From assembly GCA_026874595.1 (NCBI GenBank), contig CM049310.1, positions 42,287,558 through 42,351,557 of the forward strand: a stretch of 64,000 nucleotides of DNA. The letters run 5' to 3'. A program made the position numbers and the translations under genes. The notes beneath the pieces are model-generated. The model searched no databases. It was not told where the DNA came from and saw only the letters and a program-made list of their open reading frames with translations. The stretch is from Sipunculus nudus. Taxonomy: Eukaryota > Annelida > Sipuncula > Golfingiida > Sipunculidae. Shown one piece after another: positions 37,847 to 48,576 of this stretch (positions are counted from its first letter, which is position 1; each line of letters begins with the position of its first letter).

Positions 37847-38850
37847 TTATTGTTTTTATAATTTTGCTATTTATGTGTATTTGAGAGAATAATGTATTGG
37901 AGAGATGTATAAAATCTTGCAGGTCTGTTTCTTTAAGTTAAATTACAGTCAAGTTTATATGGTTAGGTAGAAATCCTGAACAAGTATAATTAACATCAGA
38001 TTAGTTGATTACAGATAATTACTTAAGACGAAGCAATATACTTTGGATCTTTCCTGCAAGGATGTATTACTTATTAAGACATTGATAGCACTTGAGCAGC
38101 ATTTTGAGGATCTTATCCACAGAGTTGATAGTAAATGCTATTACATCAGATAAGTTGTGTTGCATGAGGTAAAATTCTATTGATGAAGGGCACCATTGTT
38201 ACACAGGCAATTTCTCATTAGTTTCCAGTGATATCTTAAGATGATTTCATCATATATGGTCGCCATGGTAACACAGGTAAGAGGTTCAACAGTGACAGAT
38301 ACAGGTAATTTGAGAATTGCTGTGCCATTCTTCAGGCAGCATTTGGAAAATTCAGCTGCGGCAGAAAATTGCCAAGCTTCTGTTCCCTCTGAGCTCCCTC
38401 ATCCAGTGTCATTAGTAGATTGGGATGATATTACACAGACTTCTTTATCCATATCACTCACACGTCTTTTGCAGGCCTGATGCTCAAGCATCTTTTCCCA
38501 CTCCAGCTATGCCTTTGATAGTGTGTCATCCAATTGGATTTCCATATCATATATGAATAAGCCTGAGAGCTGCATTATGAAGCATGTAGAAAAGATGTTG
38601 TGCCCGAATCGAGGATTTTTGCTCTGTTGATAGTCACTAATGTTAAGTTTAATTACTCCTAATGGATATTTTACAACTTAATTAGCTCCCTTTGATTAAT
38701 ATTGACTTTTAATCTTTGAGATATTTATAATCTTTCATATTTAACTCCTGTGTAAAACTGATATATAGACAACTTTGTTTACTGATGATTCTAACATTGA
38801 TATTTGAACCCTGCTGCTTGACATTGAGTAGAACATTTTATTCATTAATT

Positions 38851-39158
38851 GTATCCGCCAAAACAAAGTTTTGCGGATACTATGTTTTTGACCAGGTTCC
38901 GCCGCAGCGGCGTTCATTTCTGGAGAACTCCTCTGAGACTACTGGACGGATTTTTCCGACACTTACACCAATTATTGAGTCACATGTGAACTGGTGCCTA
39001 ACCAATTGGCCTTGACCTCTGATCTTTCCTCTCTGCCCAGGGTCCATTTGTGCATATATCTCGGGAACCATTTGACCAATCAGGAAAAAAAAAATTACAC
39101 AAATGTAGCCCTTGGATAGCTTTATAACATACACAAAAATGGTGGCGCCAAAACATTT
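38851..39158 (+). mobile_element. Family C element, 5' fragment
   Basis: Intact 5' stem-loop GTATCCGCCAAAACAAAG / TTTTGCGGATAC and the first unit through ATGGTGGCGCC, then the match stops at AAAACATTTC. No 3' terminus, so truncated. Lies in the TBC intron. Confidence 0.7.
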
Positions 39159-39214
39159 CACACAGATCACTTGTATTAATTGTCACAGTAGAATGTCTTT
39201 GGTTTTTGAACATA

Positions 39215-39750
39215 CCTTGTGCATCTTTATTGCAAATTTGGATGTATAAACCCAGATTATTGAGCTACATAGCAAACATTTATGGATAAGAATTTCAGAA
39301 AATTTTGGAATCAAAGACCCAAAATGAATCTCTATTGCAAAAGGTTTTGGATTTATAAACCAAACCTTTGGACCTCCATTGCTAAAATGTATGTATAATC
39401 CCAGTTTATGGATCTACATTGCAAAAAAAATTTGGTTTCATACACCAGATTCATTTACTCTGTTGAAAAAGATTTTGGATATATAAACAAAACTTGTGGA
39501 TTTCTGTTGCAAAATATATTTGATTTATAAAGAAACATTTGAATCTGTATTTTAAAAGGGTTTTGATTTATTAACCGAACTTATGGATCTGTATTTCCTA
39601 AGCATATGGATTTATGAACCAAACCTTTTTATCAAAATTTCAGAAAAGTTTTGATTTGTAACTCAAAATTATGGATCTGTATTTCAGACATTTTTATATA
39701 TATGACCGAAATTCAACAATTTGGTATTTTTAAACCAAATGTATGAATCC
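39215..39750 (+). repeat. Diverged tandem array, ~55-60-bp units
   Basis: About nine units of the form GGATCTGTATTGCAAAA + TTTTGGATTTATAAACCAAA, strongly diverged. Starts just after the truncated C element and lies ~300 bp before the TBC exon at 40053. Confidence 0.6.
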
Positions 39751-40052
39751 ACTTTAAAATTCAATTTTTTTTCCTATACAGTGCCTTGATGTTTATCCCT
39801 GTCACAACTGTGATTTAATATGTTATCTCATGTTCCTTTATCTAATATTATTTGATGTCATTTTAAATGTTGTTTTATGCAATTTTACATTTTATTTGAT
39901 ATTACTTTACATATTTCTTTTGTCTTTTGATGTATTACATATCATTATGATTGCTATTTTTTCATGTTATTGTGCATTGTCTTTAAACATGTAAGTTTAT
40001 GTTCTTCTACACATATATTTATATGTACACATGATGTGTTGTTATTTAACAG

Positions 40053-40177
40053 ATCCAGAGACTCCAGGAGGTACTGGTGGCACACTGTATACATAACCCG
40101 GCCATCGGGTACTGCCAGGGCATGAACTTCATCGTCGGGATGTTCCTCCTCTTTATGGATGCAGAGGATGCCTTCTG
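40053..40177 (+). CDS. TBC1D2/TBC1D2B-like Rab-GAP, exon f (glutamine finger)
   Basis: 125-nt exon after TTATTTAACAG and before GTCAGC. It enters in phase 0 and leaves two bases that become the tryptophan of AFW. It contains NPAIGYCQGMNFIVG: Y-C-Q is the YxQ glutamine finger of TBC domains, and GYCQGMN is the most conserved block of the family. EDAFW at the end is also typical. Confidence 0.93.
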
Positions 40178-40705
40178 GTCAGCCATTTATCATAATAATT
40201 TATAAAAAAAGCATCTGAAATGGGACACAAACCCTGCACAGATTGGTTCCCTAGAATGTTATTTTTTCAATGTATCTTGAAAACCCCCCCTGGGCATTAT
40301 GATATAATTGCTCATGAGTATAAACACAACAACTAACATACTTGATCACGCTGAACATTACCCCCCCCCCCCCCTTCCCTTTTTCAGGAACAATGGCATG
40401 GCGTGATGTCTTTGACCTCTGAGATGTCACAGTCACAATTTACACCAAAACATTTCACACTCCTGACCCATATGCCAGATTTCAGCCAAATCCATGATAC
40501 CATTTTTGAGATATCTTCTAGACACACACAATTGATCAAAAACAATATAATTCACTTCATGAAGCTATATGATCAAGATACATATTCATAATAGTCAAAA
40601 TTAGGGTTAGTAAGTAGCATCACAGTAATAGACCTTTCCCACAAGCATGCACACTGCATGTAACAGTTGTCTGGAGTGCTCAGGTCTAATGAACCAGCAT
40701 TGTAA

Positions 40706-43082
40706 GTTTTGACTGAAAGTCATCTGAACTGTAGCGATCACTTTTTGTCTGTTGTCTGTCTGTTGGGTTATCCCTTAACAGGCCACAAATCATAACCGCT
40801 GGATCTAGAAACCTCTTACTGGACACCAATGGAGGTTCATAAAAAATCTCCTTGAAAACCTGAAATTTGGTCACTGTGACCTATATCCTCCCAGCTACTA
40901 GCTCAAAAGGACCCCTAAGAATAATTAAAAATTTAATACAAAATTTCCAAAATCTGAATAACTTATGCATTGATTGCCATGATTCTTTCAATGCATTTTG
41001 ATCATAGTGTGTTTCATAATTTCCTGCAGACTGGTGGCGCCACCTGTATGTTTACTTTTTTTTTTTTTTTAGACCTTTGAAGCCAGTGTGGCTGTTCATA
41101 GGGCACAAACTGTAACTGTTAGACCTAAAAAGCTGTAAAAAAATCTGTACAACCAGGGTGGTCCTAGGCCAGTCACCTTTGAAACCTGAAAATAGGTCAT
41201 TGTGACCTATATTTTGCAAATTACAGGCTGAAAACATGATTTTTGAGCACCCAGAGAGACATGCAAGGCACAAAATGAATTCCTTAGGCCTAGAATCTTC
41301 TAAAACATCATGCAGGAAGCTCCTTGGTAAATCTCCTTTGAAACATGAATCTAGGTCATGGTGGTCTACATTTTGTAAACTATGCCTGAATACAGGATTT
41401 TGAGAACCCAGTGAGTCAACAGGGCACAAATTGTATCCATTTAGCCTAGAATCTTCTAGTGTGACATTCAGGGAGAACAATAAAAAAAAATCCTTGGAAA
41501 CCTGATACTAGGTCAAAGTGACCTAAAATCTGCATAATATGTGAAAGGACATGATTTCAGCACCTTATAAGGCAGATTTGCATGATTTGTTACAGTTGGT
41601 CCTACCAACTTTTAATTTAATGAAGATGCAGGGAGTTCCCTATATAAGCATACTGGAAACATGAAATAAGGTCACTGTGACCTGTACTCATGATACACAA
41701 AAATTGCAGCAGTTGGACATGGAAACTTATTGTATCAGCCAAAACAGAGTTTTGTGGATACTATGTTTTCAGCTGCACGCCGCTGCCGCGGCATAGGTGT
41801 AAAGAGAACTCCTCCGTAACCGCTGGGCGGAATTTTACGAAACCCGGGATTATGTTCGGGTCACATGTGAACTGCTGCGCCCCGATTTTGTTTTGACCTC
41901 TGACCTTTCCTCTGCGCTCTGCGTCCACTTGTGCGTCTGTTTCCACACATAAACCCACATATCTCGGGAACCGTTTGACGGATCAGGAAAATTTTTTTGC
42001 ACAAATGTAGCCCTTGGAGAGCTTTATAACATACACAAAAAATGGTGGCGCCACCTGCAACAATGTTTGCACAGTGTCCATCTGTTGGTCTGCCTTTGAA
42101 TAAAGGCACTCATATCTCTGCAGTGATTTGACTAATTCACCTGAAATTTGGCATGCGTATACAGCCTGGATAGCTTTTCTGATTTTATGACAGATGGCGC
42201 CACCTACATTCACGTTTACGCTGCAGACATCCAAGCTCATATCTCGGGAACTGTTTGACCGATTGGGCCAAAATTTTGCATGTGTATAGATCTCACATAG
42301 CTCTTTATCATACGCAAAACTGGTGGCGCCACCTGCAGCCATTTTTGCACAGCTCCCGTCTGTTTGTCTGCCATGGGATAAAATCACTCATATCTCGGCA
42401 GTGGTTTGACATATCTGCCTCAAATTTTGCAGGTTTATACATCCCCGACAGCTCTCTTGATTTTATGACAGGTGGCGCCACCTGCATTCTAGTTTATGCA
42501 GCAGACATCCAAGCTCATATCTTGGGAACCGTTTGACCGATTGGGCCAAAGTTTTGCATGTGTATAGTTCTCATATAGCTCTTTATCATACGCAAAACTG
42601 GTGGCGCCACCTTCAACCATTTTTGCACAGAGTCCATCTGTTTGTCTGCCACGGGCTAAAATCACTCATAAACAAATAGTGGTTTGACTTATCTGCCTCA
42701 AATTTTGCATATGTATACAACTTGTACGGCTTTCTGGATTTTGTGGTAGGTGGCGCAACCTACATACACCATTTGGCTGCAGACATCCATGCTAATATGC
42801 AACACTTCACTCTATTTCCCCTTGCCACTCAATCCATGCCTCACTTCACCCGTTCCACTCTGATTTAGGTGGATACACGTAGTCGCTTGTCGACTACCCG
42901 TATTCTAGTTATTGAGGGAGTCCTTGGTAAAATCTTCTTGGAAACCCCAAAGTAAGGGTGCTATAACCTATTTTCTAAAGCCTATTGGCAGTATGCATGA
43001 TTTTGAGCACTCTGGGATTCATTCCGCCCAATGTTCAAGGTTCTTTGAATTCAGCTGAGCATCATGGGCCATGGACCCCTTG
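40706..43082 (+). mobile_element. Family A-like element, 5' truncated, with a family C element inside
   Basis: Begins within the stem (GACTGAAAGTCATCTGAAC), lacking the usual AGCTCAG start. Units carry GGTCATTGTGACCTATATT and one CTGGTGGCGCCACCTG. A complete C element interrupts it at 41732-42908. It resumes ATTGAGGGAGTCCTTGG and ends CAGCTGAGCATCATGGGCC, then ATGGACCCCTTG-TT. Confidence 0.72.
41732..42908 (+). mobile_element. Family C tandem-repeat element inside a family A element
   Basis: The 5' end GTATCAGCCAAAACAGAG folds with GTTTTGTGGATAC. The 3' end has GGTGGATACAC (inverted to the start), the perfect 7-bp stem GTAGTCG-CTTGT-CGACTAC, then CCGTATTCTAG. Internal units contain five GGTGGCGCCACC-type palindromes. 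Inserted between TT and ATTGAGGG of the host element. Confidence 0.8.
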
Positions 43083-43839
43083 TTTTACCTTTATTTAACA
43101 ATGTTTTCTTTGGCGGTATAGCAGAACACTTTCACAACCTGTTCTTCAAAAACATGTTGTTAGTATGGTGGGAAAGGCTGATTATCTGATACTATCTTAA
43201 GAATGTCTTTTTTCCCTTGTTATCTACCACCATCTGCCTTCAAGTCACATTTTTGTTGCCAACACCTTGTTTTTTTGTTGTATTTTTCTACTCCCTCTCA
43301 AAAGCTATTTCTGGTTTCCCTTTTCCACATAGCTCCTCTTAAGGTAAACTCTTTCTTTAATTACAGCATGTCCAGTTCACTGAAGCTGACAGTCTCCAGT
43401 CTGGAACCTCATCAGAACTTCAAAGCAAAATGAAAAAAAAACCTCAATAAGACTTCAGGTTTAATGTCTGCATGGCTTTAGGCTTAAAGGTGACCCAGTG
43501 CATATAAAACTTCAAATCCAGAAGACATTATAATAAGTTAATTAATACTTCAATCATATGCTCTTCATGCACATTCTGTAGATTATAGAGCCATCTGCAG
43601 GTCATGACAGTAATAACCTAAATGTCTAAATGCTACATTATATTTCGGCTGTTGTTTGCACCTGAACATAATTCATCAGACTATGAGATGAAACAGGGTT
43701 ACTTAGTTTGTGATGCTGGACTGTGTTGATAGTTCACTTAGTACCCTACAGATGGCAGCATTGTCCAGGTGGTGAATACTTTACCTAGTGTCAGTCAGAA
43801 TATCAAAATACAAGATTAGTGTCTCTAATATTTCTAGTT

Positions 43840-43925
43840 TCAGTTGTTTGGCATTTACTAATCATAAGGTGATTTTCAGGAGTTTGGCATTGACTAATCA
43901 TTAGGTGATTTTCAGTAGTTTCAGA
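43840..43925 (+). repeat. Direct duplication of ~38 bp
   Basis: TTTGGCATTTACTAATCAT + AAGGTGATTTTCAG is repeated immediately as TTTGGCATTGACTAATCATT + AGGTGATTTTCAG. Confidence 0.7.
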
Positions 43926-44803
43926 CTTTTACTTATAGAGTGAGTAGTCTTTAAGTCATAACATATCAATTGCAATATCTTAATTTAAAGACAAGTAAAA
44001 TATTGGAACTACTTCAGGTCAATTTATTAAAATTTGAATTATCCAGTTTCTGTAGTTTACAGGCAAAATTCTGATCAAACTGGTGTCAGCAGAAATAAAT
44101 ATACTCCATTCATTTCCTTAGTTAAAGATCACATTCAGTCTCCTGTTTCTGAATCATGGAATTAGTAAATAAATTGTTTTTGTAAATAAAATAAACCTGC
44201 CATATATTTAACTTATTATTAATTATATATCTTGAACTAAAGTTGTAGTTGCAACATGTACCATTATTGAGGGAAGAGATTTCCTCACCTTTATTTAGTA
44301 TTAGTATTGCCAACTTTTGACAGGTGTGCTACCTGCAGTATTTTTCACACGAACAGTGTCTTAGTGATAGACTGATGATCAATTACAGTCAGTGATCTGT
44401 TGGTTAAATGCAAATGGTTTAATGATCAGTCCTGCATTCCCATAATCAATAAAAAAATTTTACGTATAACTTAGGCTTTGTAATGAAGAATGGTATGCTT
44501 TCACATAATTTATGTGAGCAAACTTTAGTAAAAATATGTATACCAATATTTTTGTACCTAAGTTTACAAGAAACACGTGCAGGTTATTGAATTATTACAT
44601 ATATATAATATATTAGTAGGTATACATGTAGGTCTAAATGTTGGATGAAGCAATGTACAAGTCTTTTTTGTTAGAAAATAATACGTCTAGACAACAGATT
44701 CATTCTGATTATCAGTCAGTAGAGATCAACTCACTTATAAATGATTGAGTGTGAAATTTCAGCTGATTCTGGACACTAAATTACTGTCTGTTTTATTATA
44801 CAG

Positions 44804-45014
44804 GGCACTGGTGGCTATCACAGAGCGTTATTTTGCTCTACATTACTTTGACAAGACGCTGACAGGAGCGCAGGCTGACCAGGAAGTACTGAAGGAGCTG
44901 TTGCGAGACAGCCTTCCTCTGCTTCACCAGCACCTCATCGACATGGATATTGATATCTCAACCATCACACTTAACTGGTTCCTGCCAATATTTTTCGATG
45001 CAGTGCCTTTTGAG
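44804..45014 (+). CDS. TBC1D2/TBC1D2B-like Rab-GAP, exon g (C-terminal half of TBC domain, incomplete)
   Basis: 211-nt exon after TTATACAG, entering with the third base of the AFW tryptophan and ending GAG before a strong GTAAGT donor in phase 0. It encodes ALVAITERYF, then KTLTGAQADQEVLKELL (the TBC1D2-type Q-x-DQ-x-V-(L/F) segment), and ends TLNWFLPIFFDAVPFE. TBC domains normally continue with a segment like LLR(I/V)WD-x-FL-(Y/L)-EG for a further 50-100 residues. I looked for that on the + strand from 45015 to 64000 and did not find it. The strong donor argues for a following exon, beyond the antisense gene or outside the window, rather than a broken gene. Confidence 0.92.
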
Positions 45015-46072
45015 GTAAGTGCCGTTAATCATCTTTCATTTAGAGTTGTAACGCCAAATGACAAAGCAGGATATCTTGTTTTAAAAAAGTACAGATCAGA
45101 GGCATGTTTGCCTTTTACTGCTTACTTAACCACCTCTACAACTGCCTGTCCTTCCAACTCTTAATAATCGTACAGAAACATGAAATCATATATTTTATGA
45201 TGGCTAACACAAAGATCTATTACCAAATAAGCCAACACAAAGACCTTTTACCAGATTTTGCACCTAGCTTAAGCTCCATTGCAGGTCTCCTGCTGTCTTT
45301 GCAGAATACTTTGTTTTAATTGAAAAAATTAACAGTTGTCTTTCTGAACTGGAGAATAGGGAGGTGTTCATTGCAATCATATTTTAGTCGTCTATGAAAA
45401 AACATGAGTTATGGACTCTTTGCCAGCCCCAAAAAATTTTTGATCATCAGGTAATTTTACTTTTCTGATTTTTGATCATCAGGTTATTCTTCCTGTCCTG
45501 ATTTTTGATCTTCAAGTTATTTTTCCTGCCCTGGTTTTTAATGATTTTGGTAGAAGCTCGATCCCTCAACCCTGGTCATAGCTGTCGATATATTTGCTTA
45601 CAGGGTCATCTAGTGGTAGATGTCAGAACTAGAAGAGGCCTGTGAAACTGGCCTCCAGTGATGATAGTTTGAGGGGAATCTACTGAATATGCTAATTGTA
45701 AAATAAATAAATGAATGCAAAGAGTAATGTACATTGAAACAAAATATATAATGTACACATTGACATGGAGTGTAATCATTTTAAAATATCCTTTTCATTG
45801 CATGTTATAACCGTATCTTATCACAATACAAACATTATAATGGTCAGCATTTCTTTCAATTCATTGCAGTTGCAGCAGCTGGCACACAATAAATTAACAA
45901 GTACTGATAAAGTATACACATGTGATATTTATATTTGTATATATATAAAAGAACATGATTACATACATCACTGGTGTCTAAGAGTCATAAAAGTTTTTAG
46001 TCCTAAGAGTTTAAATATATATTCATTGGTAACAGCTAAAATGATTAAAATCCGCAGCTGGGATGAGTTCTA
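45015..46072. other. Space between the last seen TBC exon and the end of the antisense gene
   Basis: Contains the three-unit array at 45440-45545 and presumably the 3' UTR of the fibrinogen-related gene. No clear AATAAA on its strand was found close to the stop, so the transcript end is unknown. Confidence 0.5.
45440..45545 (+). repeat. Short tandem array, three ~37-bp units
   Basis: TTTTTGATCATCAGGTAATT, TTTTTGATCATCAGGTTATT and TTTTTGATCTTCAAGTTATT begin successive units. Confidence 0.65.
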
Positions 46073-46686
46073 TCATGTCATCACTGGTTTAATTTTCATC
46101 ACCGATTTCTTCATTTGTATCCATTCATCCAGCTCTTTATTAAACCACACAATGCCGACGTTATATCTGCCATTCAGGTTACTGTAGTGACAATGCTTAT
46201 ACCACCACCCGCTGGTGTAAAATTTTGCACAATGAGTACTACTCAAATCATTATCCTGGTCCATGGTACTAAATGCCATCTCATTTGAATATGCTAATGA
46301 ATTAGTGGCATTGCCACTGTAACCACCAAGATGGAGTTTATATTTAGACAGCTCATCACCCAATGAGAATGTTGCGTACTCTGCACTCCAGTATCGACCT
46401 AAGACATCCCACATTTCAATTTTTAAAGTGTAATTTTGTTGTGATGTCATGTTGTGTAGCAAAGCATTGCCTATCCAGAAACTTTTGCTGGCATCACCAA
46501 ATCCTAGTTTATATGCAGCCCATGAACGAGCAAAATGGATGGACTCATCCAGTCTTCGCTGGATTACTGTCCATGGTCCTTCTTCCTCCATGTCACAATA
46601 GAGCAGAGCTGATCCAGGAGTGAAGGCCGATTTGATCAAGTATGTCTTACTGACATGTTGCCCAGAGGCATATACCTCATCACAGT
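46073..46686 (-). CDS. Fibrinogen-related protein, last exon: fibrinogen C-terminal domain
   Basis: Terminal exon of a minus-strand gene, 614 nt, after the acceptor TTCATTTCAG; the stop codon is at 46073-46075. It encodes a full fibrinogen-like domain of about 200 residues. It starts NCDEVYASG, with CDMEEEGPWTVIQRR as the usual first Cys pair and core strand. Later come the calcium-site motif DQDNDLSSTHC and the hallmark SGWWYKHCHYSNLNGRY, ending in a short Lys-rich tail. Four cysteines fit the two conserved disulfides. The NCA often seen before the WWY block is HCA here. N-glycosylation sequons NMT, NYT and NAT are present. Fibrinogen-related proteins are secreted and often bind glycans or cell-surface ligands. 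Angiopoietin-like, ficolin-like or snail FREP-like relatives cannot be told apart from this domain alone. Confidence 0.95.
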
Positions 46687-47110
46687 CTGAAATGAACAAA
46701 TGAAATGAATTACACTTTTGGATTATGGTCATTTGGAATGAACAAGTGAAATGTATTATGTGCTCTTATTGAATGGAACAAACATGTGAAATGTTTACTT
46801 CAAGCTTGACACTTCAAGCCTGGGACCTCCTGATATGAACAAGTGAAAAATTAAACACTGTAAGTCTGTGATCTCCTGAAATGAACAAGTGAAATGTAAT
46901 ACACCTCATACCTAAGATCTGAAATGAACAAGTGAAATGTATGACACTTCACACCTGGGATTCCTGAAATGAACAAGTGAAATGTATGACACAAAAGGTC
47001 TTGGATTGCCTGAAATTAACAAATGAAATGTATTTTACTTTTGGTGTTGGTCAACCTTGATGAACACAAGAAATGTGTTACTTGGAATGAACAAGTGAAA
47101 CATATTAAAT
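46687..47110 (-). repeat. Minisatellite of ~45-bp units containing acceptor-like sequence, next to the fibrinogen-domain exon
   Basis: About ten units with plus-strand core TGAAATGAACAAGTGAAATG, near 46688, 46735, 46773, 46831, 46877, 46920, 46964, 47011, 47059 and 47085. On the gene strand several read CACTTGTTCATTTCAG, the same as the true acceptor at 46687. The array fills most of the 727-bp intron. Confidence 0.8.
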
Positions 47111-47412
47111 GTTTTGTGGGGGAAATGAATTGGATAAGTGACATTAATTTGCAACAGGCAAAATTAAAAAAAAAATTAAAACATTTTTACTCTGAGTGCA
47201 AGGCATAACTCAGGTGTAAAGTCATAAACTTTTTTTATGAGCAATTTTAATTATATAAAACACACAAGCATGACTGTGTTTATATTAAATCATATTATAA
47301 TGTTGATGACTAAGGAAGGAAAGAAAGAATTAGGAACAATATATGACCGTACATTAATTTACTCCTTACTTGCAAAAATGCTGATCATTTGCTAAGCTAA
47401 TAAATATCTTAC

Positions 47413-47570
47413 TTTGAGGCAGCTGGTTGATGAATTTGGTCACCTCATGTTTCAGAGCAGTGGTCTGACCCATGATAGAGGGGAGAACAGCATTTTGGTT
47501 TATAAGCTCGTCAAGAACAACGCCCTTCTGTTTCACAGCACCATAGACCTGGCTTAGTCCCTTGTTCAAT
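47413..47570 (-). CDS. Fibrinogen-related protein, short coiled-coil exon before the fibrinogen domain
   Basis: 158-nt exon between the acceptor TATTTTGCAG and the donor GTAAGA. It completes an arginine codon from the exon upstream (third base), encodes 52 residues (LNKGLSQVYGAVKQKGVVLD and on to NQLPQ) and leaves one base that makes the asparagine before CDEVYA. It is a helical, heptad-like neck joining coiled coil to fibrinogen domain. The frame continues open into the upstream intron; the phase match to both neighbours fixes the ends. Confidence 0.85.
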
Positions 47571-48576
47571 CTGCAAAATATTTCCACAATTCTGAAGAAA
47601 CATTGTAATGCCCTTGTTCTATCCAGCGCATGAGAAATGAGTTTCCCTCTGGTGTGATATATAACAATTTTGATAAACTTAGTGTTGACATATACATGCA
47701 AAAAGGTTATCATTTAAATGGAAAAAATGGATGTATTGTTTAGAAACAAGGACACTCTTCATTTATAAATTGTTAGGATATATCATAACTATTTGAATAT
47801 CATCCTGGCATTATAATTAAATATTGAGAGAGTTCTTGAAGTGCGAACTGTGAAAAATCAATATATGTACCCTATCTTTCAAGAGGTCATTTAAGATTAT
47901 CATTTAGAAAGAACTATCACCCTTGGAGGGACATGCACATACTATATGCTTTACCATTTGGAATGTTCATTTAGAACCTATGGTTCCCCTTGCCTCTGAT
48001 AGGTGTCACTAGTGCAGGACTTCAATTACAACAGGTTAAATGGTTGTTGTTCCATAAAAAAATACCAAGCTGTCATAAAAGCTTGATTGAAGAGACCTGT
48101 GGACATTACAATACAAGGCAATTAACATTAATCCTGGTGTTAATTGTCTTTGTGGATATAAAAGACAGATATCGTAACATGATCTGCTGCAAGTTTTTCA
48201 CTTTATTCAGGCTGTAAATGCCTGTGTATTTGATTAGTAACTGTATAGCTCTCTGTGTTTAATGCACTTTTATGTTATAACAAGGATATCATTATGAGAA
48301 CAATGTAATAGAAGAGGGCCATTAACATTGTTAAGCAGATAAAGCAGCATTTTTATCTAATAATCTGAAAAACACCACGCCAGGACAAATGGCTTGCCAG
48401 GAACAGTTTTTTTTCTGTAAAATCGGAGCAGATTTAGTTTGTCATGGCAAGTATGTAAATTCCTTGGTCATGGTGTACATGCTTTGTATCTATCAGTTTG
48501 AAATATCTCTTTTAGTAAAGAAAATAACCTCTCATACCTTATTTCAGGTGTGATTAACTCATTTGAATTGCTTTTT

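Larger units (their letters stand above)
37617..40052 (+). other. Intron of the TBC gene with C fragment and tandem array
   Basis: Contains the (AG)n tract, the truncated C element at 38851 and the 39215-39750 array. The rest, 37850-38850 and 39751-40052, is AT-rich and unremarkable. Confidence 0.7.
40178..44803 (+). other. Intron of the TBC gene with a family A[C] insertion
   Basis: Contains a poly-C run near 40362-40377, the nested A/C element at 40706-43082 and the 38-bp duplication at 43840. The rest, 43083-44803, has no recognised feature. Confidence 0.7.

Noticed and set aside
41052-41480. 142-residue minus-strand frame in an A element
   Set aside because: It reads through three tandem repeat units, has a repeated degenerate peptide, and resembles no protein family.
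41983-42387. 134-residue minus-strand frame and overlapping plus-strand frames in element C
   Set aside because: They lie in non-coding tandem units with palindromes that keep both strands open. Homologous copies at 6196-7804 break the frames.
45765-46187. 140-residue plus-strand frame opposite the end of the fibrinogen-related gene
   Set aside because: It overlaps the antisense coding exon and its 3' region and has no family resemblance. KIRSWDEF inside it looks slightly like the missing TBC block, but it is antisense to the fibrinogen tail and lacks an acceptor in phase.
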